A stretch of DNA of 64,000 nt, from NCBI RefSeq assembly GCF_900021175.1, contig NZ_FCOP01000010.1, positions 196,940 through 260,939 on the forward strand, read 5' to 3'. Position numbers and translations under genes: made by a program. The DNA comes from Pseudenterobacter timonensis (lineage in GTDB: Bacteria; Pseudomonadota; Gammaproteobacteria; Enterobacterales; Enterobacteriaceae). Positions within the stretch are counted from its first letter, which is position 1. The number at the start of each line of letters is the position of its first letter. A model generated the notes under the pieces. It saw nothing but the letters and a program-made list of their open reading frames with translations. It was not told the DNA's origin and made no database searches. Of this stretch, positions 56,632-64,000 are shown one piece after another.

Positions 56632-57378
56632 ATGGAATTTAAAAAAGTACTTTCGGCAGCAACTGTAGCCGCTGCTTTAGGCCTGTCTGCATTTGGTGTT
56701 CAGGCCGCTAATGATGTTACCCTTAAGGTTATCGGTACGATTAATCCGGCCGCATGTACGCCATCCCTGCCTAACGGTGGCATCGTGGATTACGGAACCA
56801 TCCTTAACCAGGCCATTAAACCCACGGGCGCCACCAATACGCTGGTGCAGCTGGGGCAAAGAAGCATCACGCTTAATGTGAGCTGTGAAAGTAACCTGAG
56901 CGTTGGTTTTACATCCACGGATAATCGTCTGGACAGCCGCGTCCCTCTGTCGTCAACCGCCTTTATTTCCGGTAGCGGCACCGACCATTCAGATTTCAGC
57001 AACCCCACAGGCACATTTGGCCTGGGTAAAACCACCGCGGGCGTGAATATTGGCGCGTATACCGTTGCCATTGATACAGCGGCGGTCACAGCGGATGGTC
57101 AGAGCGTTGATACGCTGGTCAGCGAGGATATTACGAGTGAGGACTCAACCTGGAACAAGGTTATGCCAGGGCTGGGCTATCTTTGCTCAACAAACGGCTG
57201 CACCGGCTATCATAAAGCGAACACAGTAGCAGAGACCGGCTCTTTAGCCCCGAAAGCGTTTAAAGAGCTGAGCGTTCCCCTGTTGGTGACGTCCGCTGTA
57301 CAGGATAACTCCGTATTAGGTACCACGGATGTAATTACACTGGACGGTAACGCAACGATTAGTCTGGTTTATCTGTAA
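56632..57378 (+). CDS. DUF1120 fimbrial subunit, second copy
   Basis: A 248-residue paralogue of the preceding gene. Signal peptide residues 1-25 (GVQA). It shares DVTLKV, C-x-PSLPNGG-VDYG, LVQLG, STDNR-DS, FGLGKT-AGV-IG and the end ATISLVYL with copy one. The two pilin cysteines are kept, and an extra pair (LCSTNGC, about residues 183-188) occurs in a variable loop. It lies 50 bp after copy one and is followed by a terminator, so the two subunits may be made in excess of the assembly proteins. Confidence 0.8.
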   Translation: MEFKKVLSAATVAAALGLSAFGVQAANDVTLKVIGTINPAACTPSLPNGGIVDYGTILNQAIKPTGATNTLVQLGQRSITLNVSCESNLSVGFTSTDNRLDSRVPLSSTAFISGSGTDHSDFSNPTGTFGLGKTTAGVNIGAYTVAIDTAAVTADGQSVDTLVSEDITSEDSTWNKVMPGLGYLCSTNGCTGYHKANTVAETGSLAPKAFKELSVPLLVTSAVQDNSVLGTTDVITLDGNATISLVYL

Positions 57379-57398
57379 TAACGTAGCGCTAAATTGTC

Positions 57399-57442
57399 GT
57401 GACAATGGTTTGCATTTAAAAAAGCCGTTGTCACGCTTTTTT
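57399..57442 (+). terminator. Internal terminator after the two major subunit genes
   Basis: Arms GTGACAATGG / CCGTTGTCAC (nine Watson-Crick pairs and one G-U) around a 16-nt loop, followed by GCTTTTTTTG. It divides the subunit pair from the chaperone-usher genes and probably lowers downstream expression. Confidence 0.75.
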
Positions 57443-57523
57443 TGTGTCGAAATTATTTTCTTTGCCGCATGAATAATAAAAATAGTGCCGGTATGATTTT
57501 TTTATTTTAGTGAGAAGAGAGTA

Positions 57524-58195
57524 ATGAAAAAAATTTTATGCCTTGCGCTATTAGCCATAGCAACAAAGAGTATCGCCACTGGCATGGTGCCTGAAACGTC
57601 TGTTTTATTAGTTGACGAGCAGAAAGGCGAAGCCAGTATGAACGTTAAAAATACGGATACACAGCCTGCGCTGCTCTATACAAATATCGTTGATTTACCG
57701 GATAGTGATAAATCTGTTCGTCTGATTGTTTCTCAGCCCGTTGTTCGCGTCGATGCGGGTGATACGCAACGTATGCGTTTTCTGCTGCAAACCAGCAAGC
57801 CATTAAAGCATGAAGAGCTTAAGCGCGTTACGTTCGAAGGTATTCCGCCAAAAGAAAAAGGGAAAGATAAAGTCGCGCTGACCATCCGCCAGGACTTGCC
57901 GGTGGTAATTCATCCGGCGGGGCTACCTGACGAAACACAACCCTGGAAATTTCTGACGTGGCAGAAAAAGGGTAACGACCTCGTCATTAATAACCCCAGT
58001 GATTACGTAGTGCGTATGACGGCATCTTTTAAAACATTGCCTTCAGGAAAAATGGGTGTTCTGGAAAAAACCTATATCCTTCCCCACACATCACTAAAAA
58101 CAAAGCTACTGAATCTCTCTGATAATAAAGTCGAATTCTATCCGGCAAGTCGTTACGGCTATAAAGGGGAACGCTTTACTACTGAATTAAAATAA
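57524..58195 (+). CDS. Periplasmic fimbrial chaperone
   Basis: A 223-residue PapD-like chaperone, similar in length to E. coli YhcA (224). Signal peptide residues 1-18. Two immunoglobulin-like domains: domain 1 has the GDTQRMRFLLQT block with the subunit-binding strand (VALTIRQDLPVVIHPAG), domain 2 follows with VINNPSDYVVRM. It would cap subunits by donor-strand complementation and deliver them to the usher 19 bp downstream. Confidence 0.88.
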   Translation: MKKILCLALLAIATKSIATGMVPETSVLLVDEQKGEASMNVKNTDTQPALLYTNIVDLPDSDKSVRLIVSQPVVRVDAGDTQRMRFLLQTSKPLKHEELKRVTFEGIPPKEKGKDKVALTIRQDLPVVIHPAGLPDETQPWKFLTWQKKGNDLVINNPSDYVVRMTASFKTLPSGKMGVLEKTYILPHTSLKTKLLNLSDNKVEFYPASRYGYKGERFTTELK

Positions 58196-58214
58196 GCCGC
58201 TTACAAGGATGGCA

Positions 58215-60608
58215 ATGGCTATGCAGCAAAAAACGTTACTCGCCTGTATTGTAGGCCTGCTCTGTTCAGGCCAGGTAATGGCCCAGCAAATGGAAACTGC
58301 AGCCGTTGATTTCGATCAGGACACGCTTCGCTCTCTGGGAATTAACCCGGAAATATCAAACTATTTTTCTCACCACACGAAGTATTTGCCGGGTAGCGTT
58401 TCTGTCGCGTTGAAAGTGAATGGCGATAGCAGAGGTAATGTTATCGCGAATTTCGACAATAACGGCGATCTCTGTTTCGATAAAACCTTTATGGAGCAGG
58501 CAGGGCTGAAAATTCCCTCCGACTATGAGTCGGGTTGTTATGACTATGTCGGTCACGTACCGGGCGCCATCGTTGATCCTTCGCCCGCTCAGGAGACGTT
58601 GAGCCTTGTTGTACCGCCAGAGCAGGTGATGAATGCTGAATCCGATATCGGCGCTTATACCTCTGGCGGCACCGCGGCGTTACTGAATTATTCCTTACTC
58701 GCTTCCCGTAACGAGTTTGGCAATGACCACTCTGATTACTCGCAGGCCATGCTGGACGGCGGGGTTAACATTAATGACTGGTTATTACGTACCCAACAGT
58801 TGCTGAGCCGGAGCGATGGAAAGTATGAGAGCAACAACGCATCGACCTATTTGCAGCATACCTTTGTGCCGCTGAAAAGTACGCTGAAAGCGGGTGAGGT
58901 CAATCTCAACAATACCCTGCTTCAGGGGACGGGGATTTATGGTATGGAACTTACGCCGGAGAGCACGCTGCAAAGGGGCGGCAGCGGCGTGAAAGTTTCA
59001 GGGATCGCCAATACGCCTCAGGCCCGTGTGGAGGTCCGTCAGCAAAACGTGCTGGTGTACAGCACGCTGGTTCCGGCTGGGCCGTTTAATCTTACCGACG
59101 TCCCGGTGCGCAACGGCGTCAGCGATCTGAACGTGACGGTGGTGGAAACGGACGGCAGCCAGCATAGCTTTGTGGTACCCGCTTCGCTCTATAACCAAAG
59201 CGCAGGCTCGCCATCTGGCTACCATTTCGCTCTCGGACGAGTGAGCGATGATTATAGTGAAACGCCCTGGGTGGCCAGCGCCTCAGGGGGCTGGAAGCTG
59301 AATAGCTTAATGAACCTCAATGCCGGATCGATTATTGCCGAACGTTATCAGGCGGTGGGTACGAGTCTTGATATGGTGCCGTTACCGGCGCTCATCGTCT
59401 CGCTTCAGGCGAATCAGTCGAATGATTCGGGCGATTCGCTGGAAGGGCAAAAATACACGGCCTCCACTTCCTGGAGTTCAGACCCCGCTCTGGGAATAGG
59501 CGTGAGCACTTCCATCACCCATAAATCCGAGGACTATCGTGAGTTTTTCGAAGCGCTGGACGAGGATTTCGACAGCAGCAATAAAAATGAATACTCCGTA
59601 GGGCTTTCCTGGGCCGCTCCCTATTTAGGTACGATCAATACCAGCTATTATGAGACTCAAGGCTATGATAAATCTGATGATTCTCGCTATCTTTCCGTGG
59701 GCTGGAACAAAACCCTGAAATACGCCACGGTGTCAATGAACTGGCAGCACCAGCTTGGTGCGGACGAAGAGAATGATAATGACGGCGATCTGTTCTACGT
59801 CAACATGAGTATTCCATTCGGGGCGAGTAATAGCGTGAGTCTGTACAGCCGTCACGACGATCATAAAACGCGTTATGGCGCATCTGCGCTGGGCGTAGTG
59901 AGCGATACAACGTCGTATTCGATTGGCGTAGAACATGATGATGCGAGCAATCGTGATAATTTCAACGGCGGTTTAACCAGTAACCTTCACTATACGCAGC
60001 TTGGCCTGAGCGCCAGTTCGGATAACGACAACAGCCGTAGCTATTCAGGATCGCTACAGGGAGGGATCGCGATGCACGGTCATGGCGTTACGTTCTCGCC
60101 CTGGACGATTCGCGATACCTTCGCTATTGCCTCGCTGAGTCAACCTGTTTCCGGGGTGAAGCTTGATACCCCGCAGGGACCGGTGTGGACGGACTTCGCC
60201 GGACAGGCTGTGGTGTCATCGGTCAGCGCCTGGCGTCCCGCCAGGGTTGAAATCGACACAGGGACGCTACCGAAGAATATGGATGTCGGAAACGGAACCC
60301 GCATCGTTACGCTTGGCAAAGGCGCCGTGGGGCAGCTTGATTTTACCGCATTGACGCAGCGTCGTGCGCTGGCCAACGTTACGCTGGCCGATGGTACAAA
60401 GCTGCCGAAAGGCATTGCGCTGGAGGATATGCAGGGAAATTATCTCACGACGTCGGTGGATGACGGCGTTGTCTTTTTTAATGATGTTCAACCTGCTCAG
60501 CAGGTGGTGGCAAAACTGGATAATCGCACCTGCACATTTGCGCTGACGCTGCCGGCAGAAACAAATACCAATACGTTTTATGAAACCGTCAGCGAGGTGT
60601 GTAAATGA
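58215..60608 (+). CDS. Outer-membrane fimbrial usher
   Basis: A 797-residue usher like E. coli YhcD (793). Signal peptide ends near VMAQ. The N-terminal chaperone-binding domain contains VDFDQDTLRSLGINPEISNYF and the CFDKTF...SGCYDY cysteine pair; the central 24-strand beta-barrel with a plug follows, then two C-terminal domains with a final cysteine pair (CTFALTL...EVCK). ATG 58215 is chosen because AAGGA sits 5 bp before it; ATG 58209 and 58221 are alternatives. Its stop overlaps the next gene by 4 bp (ATGA). Confidence 0.9.
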   Translation: MAMQQKTLLACIVGLLCSGQVMAQQMETAAVDFDQDTLRSLGINPEISNYFSHHTKYLPGSVSVALKVNGDSRGNVIANFDNNGDLCFDKTFMEQAGLKIPSDYESGCYDYVGHVPGAIVDPSPAQETLSLVVPPEQVMNAESDIGAYTSGGTAALLNYSLLASRNEFGNDHSDYSQAMLDGGVNINDWLLRTQQLLSRSDGKYESNNASTYLQHTFVPLKSTLKAGEVNLNNTLLQGTGIYGMELTPESTLQRGGSGVKVSGIANTPQARVEVRQQNVLVYSTLVPAGPFNLTDVPVRNGVSDLNVTVVETDGSQHSFVVPASLYNQSAGSPSGYHFALGRVSDDYSETPWVASASGGWKLNSLMNLNAGSIIAERYQAVGTSLDMVPLPALIVSLQANQSNDSGDSLEGQKYTASTSWSSDPALGIGVSTSITHKSEDYREFFEALDEDFDSSNKNEYSVGLSWAAPYLGTINTSYYETQGYDKSDDSRYLSVGWNKTLKYATVSMNWQHQLGADEENDNDGDLFYVNMSIPFGASNSVSLYSRHDDHKTRYGASALGVVSDTTSYSIGVEHDDASNRDNFNGGLTSNLHYTQLGLSASSDNDNSRSYSGSLQGGIAMHGHGVTFSPWTIRDTFAIASLSQPVSGVKLDTPQGPVWTDFAGQAVVSSVSAWRPARVEIDTGTLPKNMDVGNGTRIVTLGKGAVGQLDFTALTQRRALANVTLADGTKLPKGIALEDMQGNYLTTSVDDGVVFFNDVQPAQQVVAKLDNRTCTFALTLPAETNTNTFYETVSEVCK

Positions 60609-61135
60609 AGAGGCTCTTTATATCTACGTGCGCCATGCTGCTTTCCCTGCATGCCGTGGCAGGCTGCCAGCTTATATCAAGCCAGCAAAAGGTCAGCTAT
60701 GGTCGAATAAGCGCCGCCGAGCGTCAGGCAGAAGGCAATAATCTGGTCGAACTGCCGGAAAAACAGATCGCTCTCAACGTGGTATGCGACGAGCCGTCAC
60801 GTATTCGCCTCTTTATCGGCAGCAATTTGCCAAAAGGGGATGGTTTTGGTTTTGGCGATAACGGCGTAATGCAGGTGACCGCTTCGAATGCGACAGTCGA
60901 TGACCATAATGCGAATCTCGCCACCGTCCGCGCTGGCGATGCCTCGGTAACTCAGGGCGGAATAAAAGAGGTATCACCTGCTCTGAACGAAGGGATCGCT
61001 TTTGTCGATGGGCAGGAGCTGCGCGGGAAAACGGCCACCGTGACGCTAACTCTCAAACCGCGTTTTAAAAGTAGCGCTATTACGGACCGGGAGGTCTGGC
61101 GTGGAAATTTACGCGTAAGGATGGATGCGCAATGA
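60605..61135 (+). CDS. Minor fimbrial subunit, YhcE position
   Basis: A 176-residue exported protein. Signal peptide residues 1-19 (AVA); mature part begins GCQLISSQQKVSYGRIS, so the first cysteine (21) is at the very N-terminus and the second (61) follows 40 residues later, as in pilins. The segment VSYG matches the VDYG of the DUF1120 subunits. The C-terminus GNLRVRMDAQ has hydrophobics at -4, -6 and -8 and no penultimate aromatic. A pilin-like fold without a donor strand is inferred, suggesting a terminal subunit. It overlaps the usher and the next gene by 4 bp each. Confidence 0.7.
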   Translation: MKRLFISTCAMLLSLHAVAGCQLISSQQKVSYGRISAAERQAEGNNLVELPEKQIALNVVCDEPSRIRLFIGSNLPKGDGFGFGDNGVMQVTASNATVDDHNANLATVRAGDASVTQGGIKEVSPALNEGIAFVDGQELRGKTATVTLTLKPRFKSSAITDREVWRGNLRVRMDAQ

Positions 61136-61836
61136 AAAAGTCTTTAGCGCTATTATTGTGTGGCGTTTGCAGCGCCTCATCAGCATTTGCTGCTGATACG
61201 GTAAATATTGATGTGGATGTCACCGCCGACGCCGCCGCCTGTACGCCAGCATTAAGCAGCGGCGGCGTGGCTGACTTCGGGAGCCGAAATGCGGGCTCGC
61301 TCTCTCCCGGTGCCTTTACCCAGTTAGGGACTCGCGACCTGACGCTTACGGTAACCTGTGAGTCGTCTACCGGTGTGGCGATTACCGCGCGCGATACGCG
61401 CGCCAGTTCTGTTGTCGTTGGTAAAGATGCTCAGGGGCATGACGGCGTGAAATTCCAGATTAACAATGGCGGTTATATCAGCGATACGACCCGCCTGTTT
61501 GGACTTGGCGTAACAAGCGAGCAGAAGCCTATTGGCAGCTATGGTGTTCAAATTAATGGCAGTGCCGTAACGGCAGCAGACAATACGACAGCGGTTCAGG
61601 TGGAAATGGCCGGTGCGGCGGAGAAGAGTGGCCCATGGGCGCGCGCGACAATGCTGCCTCTACCGACTCAGCAGGACTATTTCTACACGTTTGTGCAAAA
61701 AGGTACGGATATTCCGCAGCCGATCTCATCGGCGGTTGTTCCGCTACAGGTAAGCGCCGCTGTCGCCAACGGGCTTGGCAGCGGGCAAGAAATCAAGCTG
61801 GACGGCGAGGCGGTGATTACGCTGGTCTATTTATAA
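61132..61836 (+). CDS. DUF1120 fimbrial subunit, YhcF position
   Basis: A 234-residue exported DUF1120 protein (E. coli YhcF 238). Signal peptide residues 1-20 (AFA). Mature part DTVNIDVDVTADAAACTPALSSGGVADFG, a second cysteine in TVTCESS, FGLGVTSEQKPIGSYG and the ending AVITLVYL follow the two subunits at the start of the locus. Start ATG overlaps the previous stop by 4 bp, so the usher and last two genes are translationally coupled. Likely tip or adhesive subunit; not shown directly. Confidence 0.78.
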   Translation: MKKSLALLLCGVCSASSAFAADTVNIDVDVTADAAACTPALSSGGVADFGSRNAGSLSPGAFTQLGTRDLTLTVTCESSTGVAITARDTRASSVVVGKDAQGHDGVKFQINNGGYISDTTRLFGLGVTSEQKPIGSYGVQINGSAVTAADNTTAVQVEMAGAAEKSGPWARATMLPLPTQQDYFYTFVQKGTDIPQPISSAVVPLQVSAAVANGLGSGQEIKLDGEAVITLVYL

Positions 61837-61868
61837 TCTCTTTTCTGCAAAAGATTATTGAAAACAGA

Positions 61869-61960
61869 GGCGCCAGTTCACCGCTGGCGCCGCGCTTACC
61901 AGGTCTGCAAAGAGGCTGCGATTTGTAGACCTGATAAAGCGTAAACAAGCCGATAAGGCT
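61869..61960. repeat. Inverted repeats and REP-like segment between fimbrial locus and codA
   Basis: GGCGCCAG / CTGGCGCC (61869-61876, 61884-61891) is a perfect 8-bp dyad. AGGTCTGCAAA / TTTGTAGACCT (61901-61911, 61922-61932) is an 11-bp dyad with one G-U. A segment CTGATAAAGCG then GCCGATAAGGC (61931-61960) resembles enterobacterial REP units. The genes on both sides converge, so it may end both transcripts; T runs are lacking. Confidence 0.4.
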
Positions 61961-61986
61961 CCGGATGAGATTTCCTGAAACGATAA

Positions 61987-63267
61987 TTACCGTTTAAAGG
62001 TCACCGCTTCCGGCTGCGTCAGATGCAGCGTTGTCTGGCTGGGTACCGTCTCGGCGATAACCCGCCCGTGGCGAACAGAATAACGCGCTGGCGTCTGGCG
62101 ACGGACCGCGTCAAAGCCATTTTCGGCCGGTAAAATCACCAGGTTCGCAGAATTACCCACCTTCACGCCGTAGTCCTGCAGGTGAAGCGTTTTCGCGCTG
62201 TGGGTAGTGATCAGGTTCAGCCCGTCGTTAATCTGTCCGTACCCCATCAGCTGGCAGACGTGTAATCCCATATGCAGCACCTGCAGCATATTTGCTGTTC
62301 CCAGCGGATACCATGGGTCGAAAACGTCATCATGCCCAAAGCAGACGTTGATCTCCGCCTCCAGCATCTCTTTTACGCGCGTCACGCCGCGGCGTTTAGG
62401 ATAGGTGTCGAAACGGCCCTGCAGGTGGATGTTCACCAGCGGATTAGCGACAAAGTTGATGCCCGACATTTTCAGCAAACGGAACAGGCGGGACGCGTAG
62501 GCGCCGTTATAGGAGTGCATGGCCGTGGTATGGCTGGCAGTGACACGCGCACCCATCCCGTCACGGTGTGCCAGTGCGGCGACAGTTTCAACGAAGCGCG
62601 ACTGCTCATCATCGATTTCATCACAGTGAACGTCGATAAGCCTGTCGTACTTCTGCGCCAGGGCGAAGGTTTTGTGCAACGACTCCACGCCATACTCGCG
62701 GGTAAATTCAAAGTGCGGAATTGCGCCAATGACGTCCGCCCCCATACGCACCGCTTCTTCCAGCAACGCTTCGCCGTTGGGGTAAGAAAGAATGCCCTCC
62801 TGCGGGAACGCCACGATTTGCAGATCGACCCACGGGGCGACCTCCTGCTTCACTTCCAGCATCGCTTTCAGCGCCGTCAGGGTGGGATCGGAGACGTCAA
62901 CGTGAGTACGGACATGCTGAATACCGTTGGCCATCTGCCACTTCAGCGTCTGCATTGCGCGGGTCTTAACATCTTCGTGGGTGAGTAGCGCCTTACGTTC
63001 AGCCCAGCGCTCAATCCCCTCGAATAAGGTACCAGACTGGTTCCAGCTCGGCTCACCTGCCGTTTGTGTGGTATCCAGGTGAATATGCGGTTCAACGAAA
63101 GGGGGAATGACCAGCCCGCCTTCAGCATCAAGCACCTGGCCCGCGGGCGACGATGCAGCGTCCTGCGGTTCAATACGGCTAAAGCGCCCGTTTTCAATTG
63201 CGATCTGCCATAACCCCTCTTGCCCCTGTAAACGGGCCTGACGAATGGTGAGGGTATTATTCTGCAT
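61987..63267 (-). CDS. codA: Cytosine deaminase
   Basis: A 426-residue amidohydrolase (E. coli CodA 427) that converts cytosine to uracil and ammonia. Metal ligands lie in [27 protein letters not shown] and the histidine of [10 protein letters not shown]; the catalytic aspartate is in [13 protein letters not shown]. The start at MQNNTLTI (63267) has GGAGGCT upstream; a longer frame to 63306 lies within codB. It follows codB with an 11-bp overlap, as one operon. Uracil from codA feeds pyrimidine salvage. Confidence 0.96.
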   Translation of the reverse strand: MQNNTLTIRQARLQGQEGLWQIAIENGRFSRIEPQDAASSPAGQVLDAEGGLVIPPFVEPHIHLDTTQTAGEPSWNQSGTLFEGIERWAERKALLTHEDVKTRAMQTLKWQMANGIQHVRTHVDVSDPTLTALKAMLEVKQEVAPWVDLQIVAFPQEGILSYPNGEALLEEAVRMGADVIGAIPHFEFTREYGVESLHKTFALAQKYDRLIDVHCDEIDDEQSRFVETVAALAHRDGMGARVTASHTTAMHSYNGAYASRLFRLLKMSGINFVANPLVNIHLQGRFDTYPKRRGVTRVKEMLEAEINVCFGHDDVFDPWYPLGTANMLQVLHMGLHVCQLMGYGQINDGLNLITTHSAKTLHLQDYGVKVGNSANLVILPAENGFDAVRRQTPARYSVRHGRVIAETVPSQTTLHLTQPEAVTFKR

Positions 63268-64000
63268 GGGGAGCCTCCGGGGTGGTAGCAAAGGTACGTC
63301 TGACAAAGGGGGTTAAAAGAAGGTAGCTGACTACGCCGCCGAGGACCGCATTCACCGGCACAATACCGGGAATAACATTTCCGGCAGCCACGCCGAGCGC
63401 GACCGACAGAATGGCTACCCAGTTGACCGGCACAAAGGTGGCGCTATGGAAGCTGGCGTAGCGGCGGCGGTTGATCAGATAGTCGGCGATAATCACTCCG
63501 CCAACGGGTGGGATCGCCGCCGACAGAAAGGTGAGCCAGCCGACAAAGTTATTGTACAGCCACAGCGCGCAGAGCGTGCCGATAATACCGTTAACCACCG
63601 AAAGCGTGCGGCTGGAAAGCCCGGTAACGTTGGCAAAGCCCAGACCCGATGCGTAGAGCGCGTTGTCATTGGTTGTCCAGATGTTCAGGCCGAGAACGAT
63701 AATGGCGGGCAGCAGTAGTCCCTGAGCGATCATCACGTCCGAGATGTCCGCCTGTCCCGCTGCCGCGGCGCCTGCCGCACCGAAGATAAACATCAGCGAG
63801 TTGCCAAGGAAAAACGCCACCATCGCCACCACCACGGCGCCTTTTGCGTTGCGCCCAAAGCGGACGAAGTCGGCGGTCAGCGTTCCGGCGCTGATGAAGG
63901 AGCCGACGACCAGCGCCAGCGCGCCTGAAAAACTGAGCGGAGTCTGCGGCACGATCGCTTTTAAATGATCCAGCCCGCCCACGCCGTCCACCGCCAGCCA
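63257..64000 (-). CDS. codB: Cytosine permease, 3' part
   Basis: The C-terminal 247 residues of a nucleobase:cation symporter-1 (NCS1) family permease, cut by the window edge (E. coli CodB 419). It imports cytosine for CodA. The visible part has the conserved [18 protein letters not shown] and [19 protein letters not shown] blocks and several membrane helices. Start and promoter lie outside. The stop overlaps the codA start. An apparent start near 63991 is an internal GTG valine. Confidence 0.95.
   Translation of the reverse strand, partial: WLAVDGVGGLDHLKAIVPQTPLSFSGALALVVGSFISAGTLTADFVRFGRNAKGAVVVAMVAFFLGNSLMFIFGAAGAAAAGQADISDVMIAQGLLLPAIIVLGLNIWTTNDNALYASGLGFANVTGLSSRTLSVVNGIIGTLCALWLYNNFVGWLTFLSAAIPPVGGVIIADYLINRRRYASFHSATFVPVNWVAILSVALGVAAGNVIPGIVPVNAVLGGVVSYLLLTPFVRRTFATTPEAPHAE

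Overview
The window is chromosomal DNA from a member of the Enterobacteriaceae, closest in gene content to the Escherichia/Enterobacter/Klebsiella/Leclercia group. Almost every gene has a full-length E. coli counterpart in nearly the same order (E. coli segment rrnD-yhdZYXW-acrFES-fis-dusB-prmA-panF-accCB-aroQ ... mreBCD ... aaeXAB ... argR-mdh-degSQ ... rplM-rpsI-sspAB). The genus cannot be fixed from this sequence alone. No insertion sequence, prophage, integrase or CRISPR array was seen.

Layout. 1-3391: the 3' part of an rRNA operon of rrnD type (23S, 5S, tRNA-Thr(GGT), second 5S, terminator). 3445-7593: a polar amino-acid ABC importer (yhdZYXW) read leftward, with a sigma54-type promoter and a strong CRP-like palindrome upstream. 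8060-13888: lipoprotein yhdV, efflux pump acrEF and divergent regulator acrS. 13883-16275: an MHYT-GGDEF-EAL membrane signalling protein and the small membrane protein yhdU. 16454-24065: fis-dusB, a periplasmic carbonic anhydrase, prmA, panF-yhdT, accC-accB and aroQ. 24300-26952: msrQ-msrP (methionine sulfoxide repair) and acuI. 27135-39395: csrD, mreBCD, maf, rng, yhdP and tldD, all rightward. 39448-45529: aaeR and the divergent aaeXAB efflux operon, an aldehyde dehydrogenase and the barstar-like yhcO. 45594-52870: two tandem yhcN-type stress proteins, argR, mdh, degS, degQ, zapG and zapE. 53171-55453: rplM-rpsI and sspA-sspB. 55841-61836: a six-gene chaperone-usher locus with DUF1120 subunits (the gltF/yhcADEF type of E. 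coli). 61987-64000: codA and the 3' part of codB.

Functional themes: translation and growth control (rRNA, fis, dusB, prmA, rplM, rpsI), envelope building and quality control (mreBCD, yhdP, degS, degQ, zapG, zapE, msrPQ), fatty-acid and aromatic precursors (accBC, aroQ, panF for CoA), and two efflux systems, each beside its own regulator. Lineage-specific pieces relative to E. coli K-12 are the MHYT-GGDEF-EAL gene, the carbonic anhydrase between prmA and dusB, msrPQ beside aroQ, the aldehyde dehydrogenase after aaeB, the second yhcN copy, and codBA next to the fimbrial cluster.

The most interesting material is the fimbrial locus, whose DUF1120 proteins carry pilin-type C-terminal and cysteine signatures, and several regulatory sites readable in the DNA: a sigma54 promoter for yhdW, a perfect 19-bp palindrome in front of the carbonic anhydrase, spaced direct repeats between acrE and acrS, and a dyad plus CRP-like site between aaeR and aaeX.
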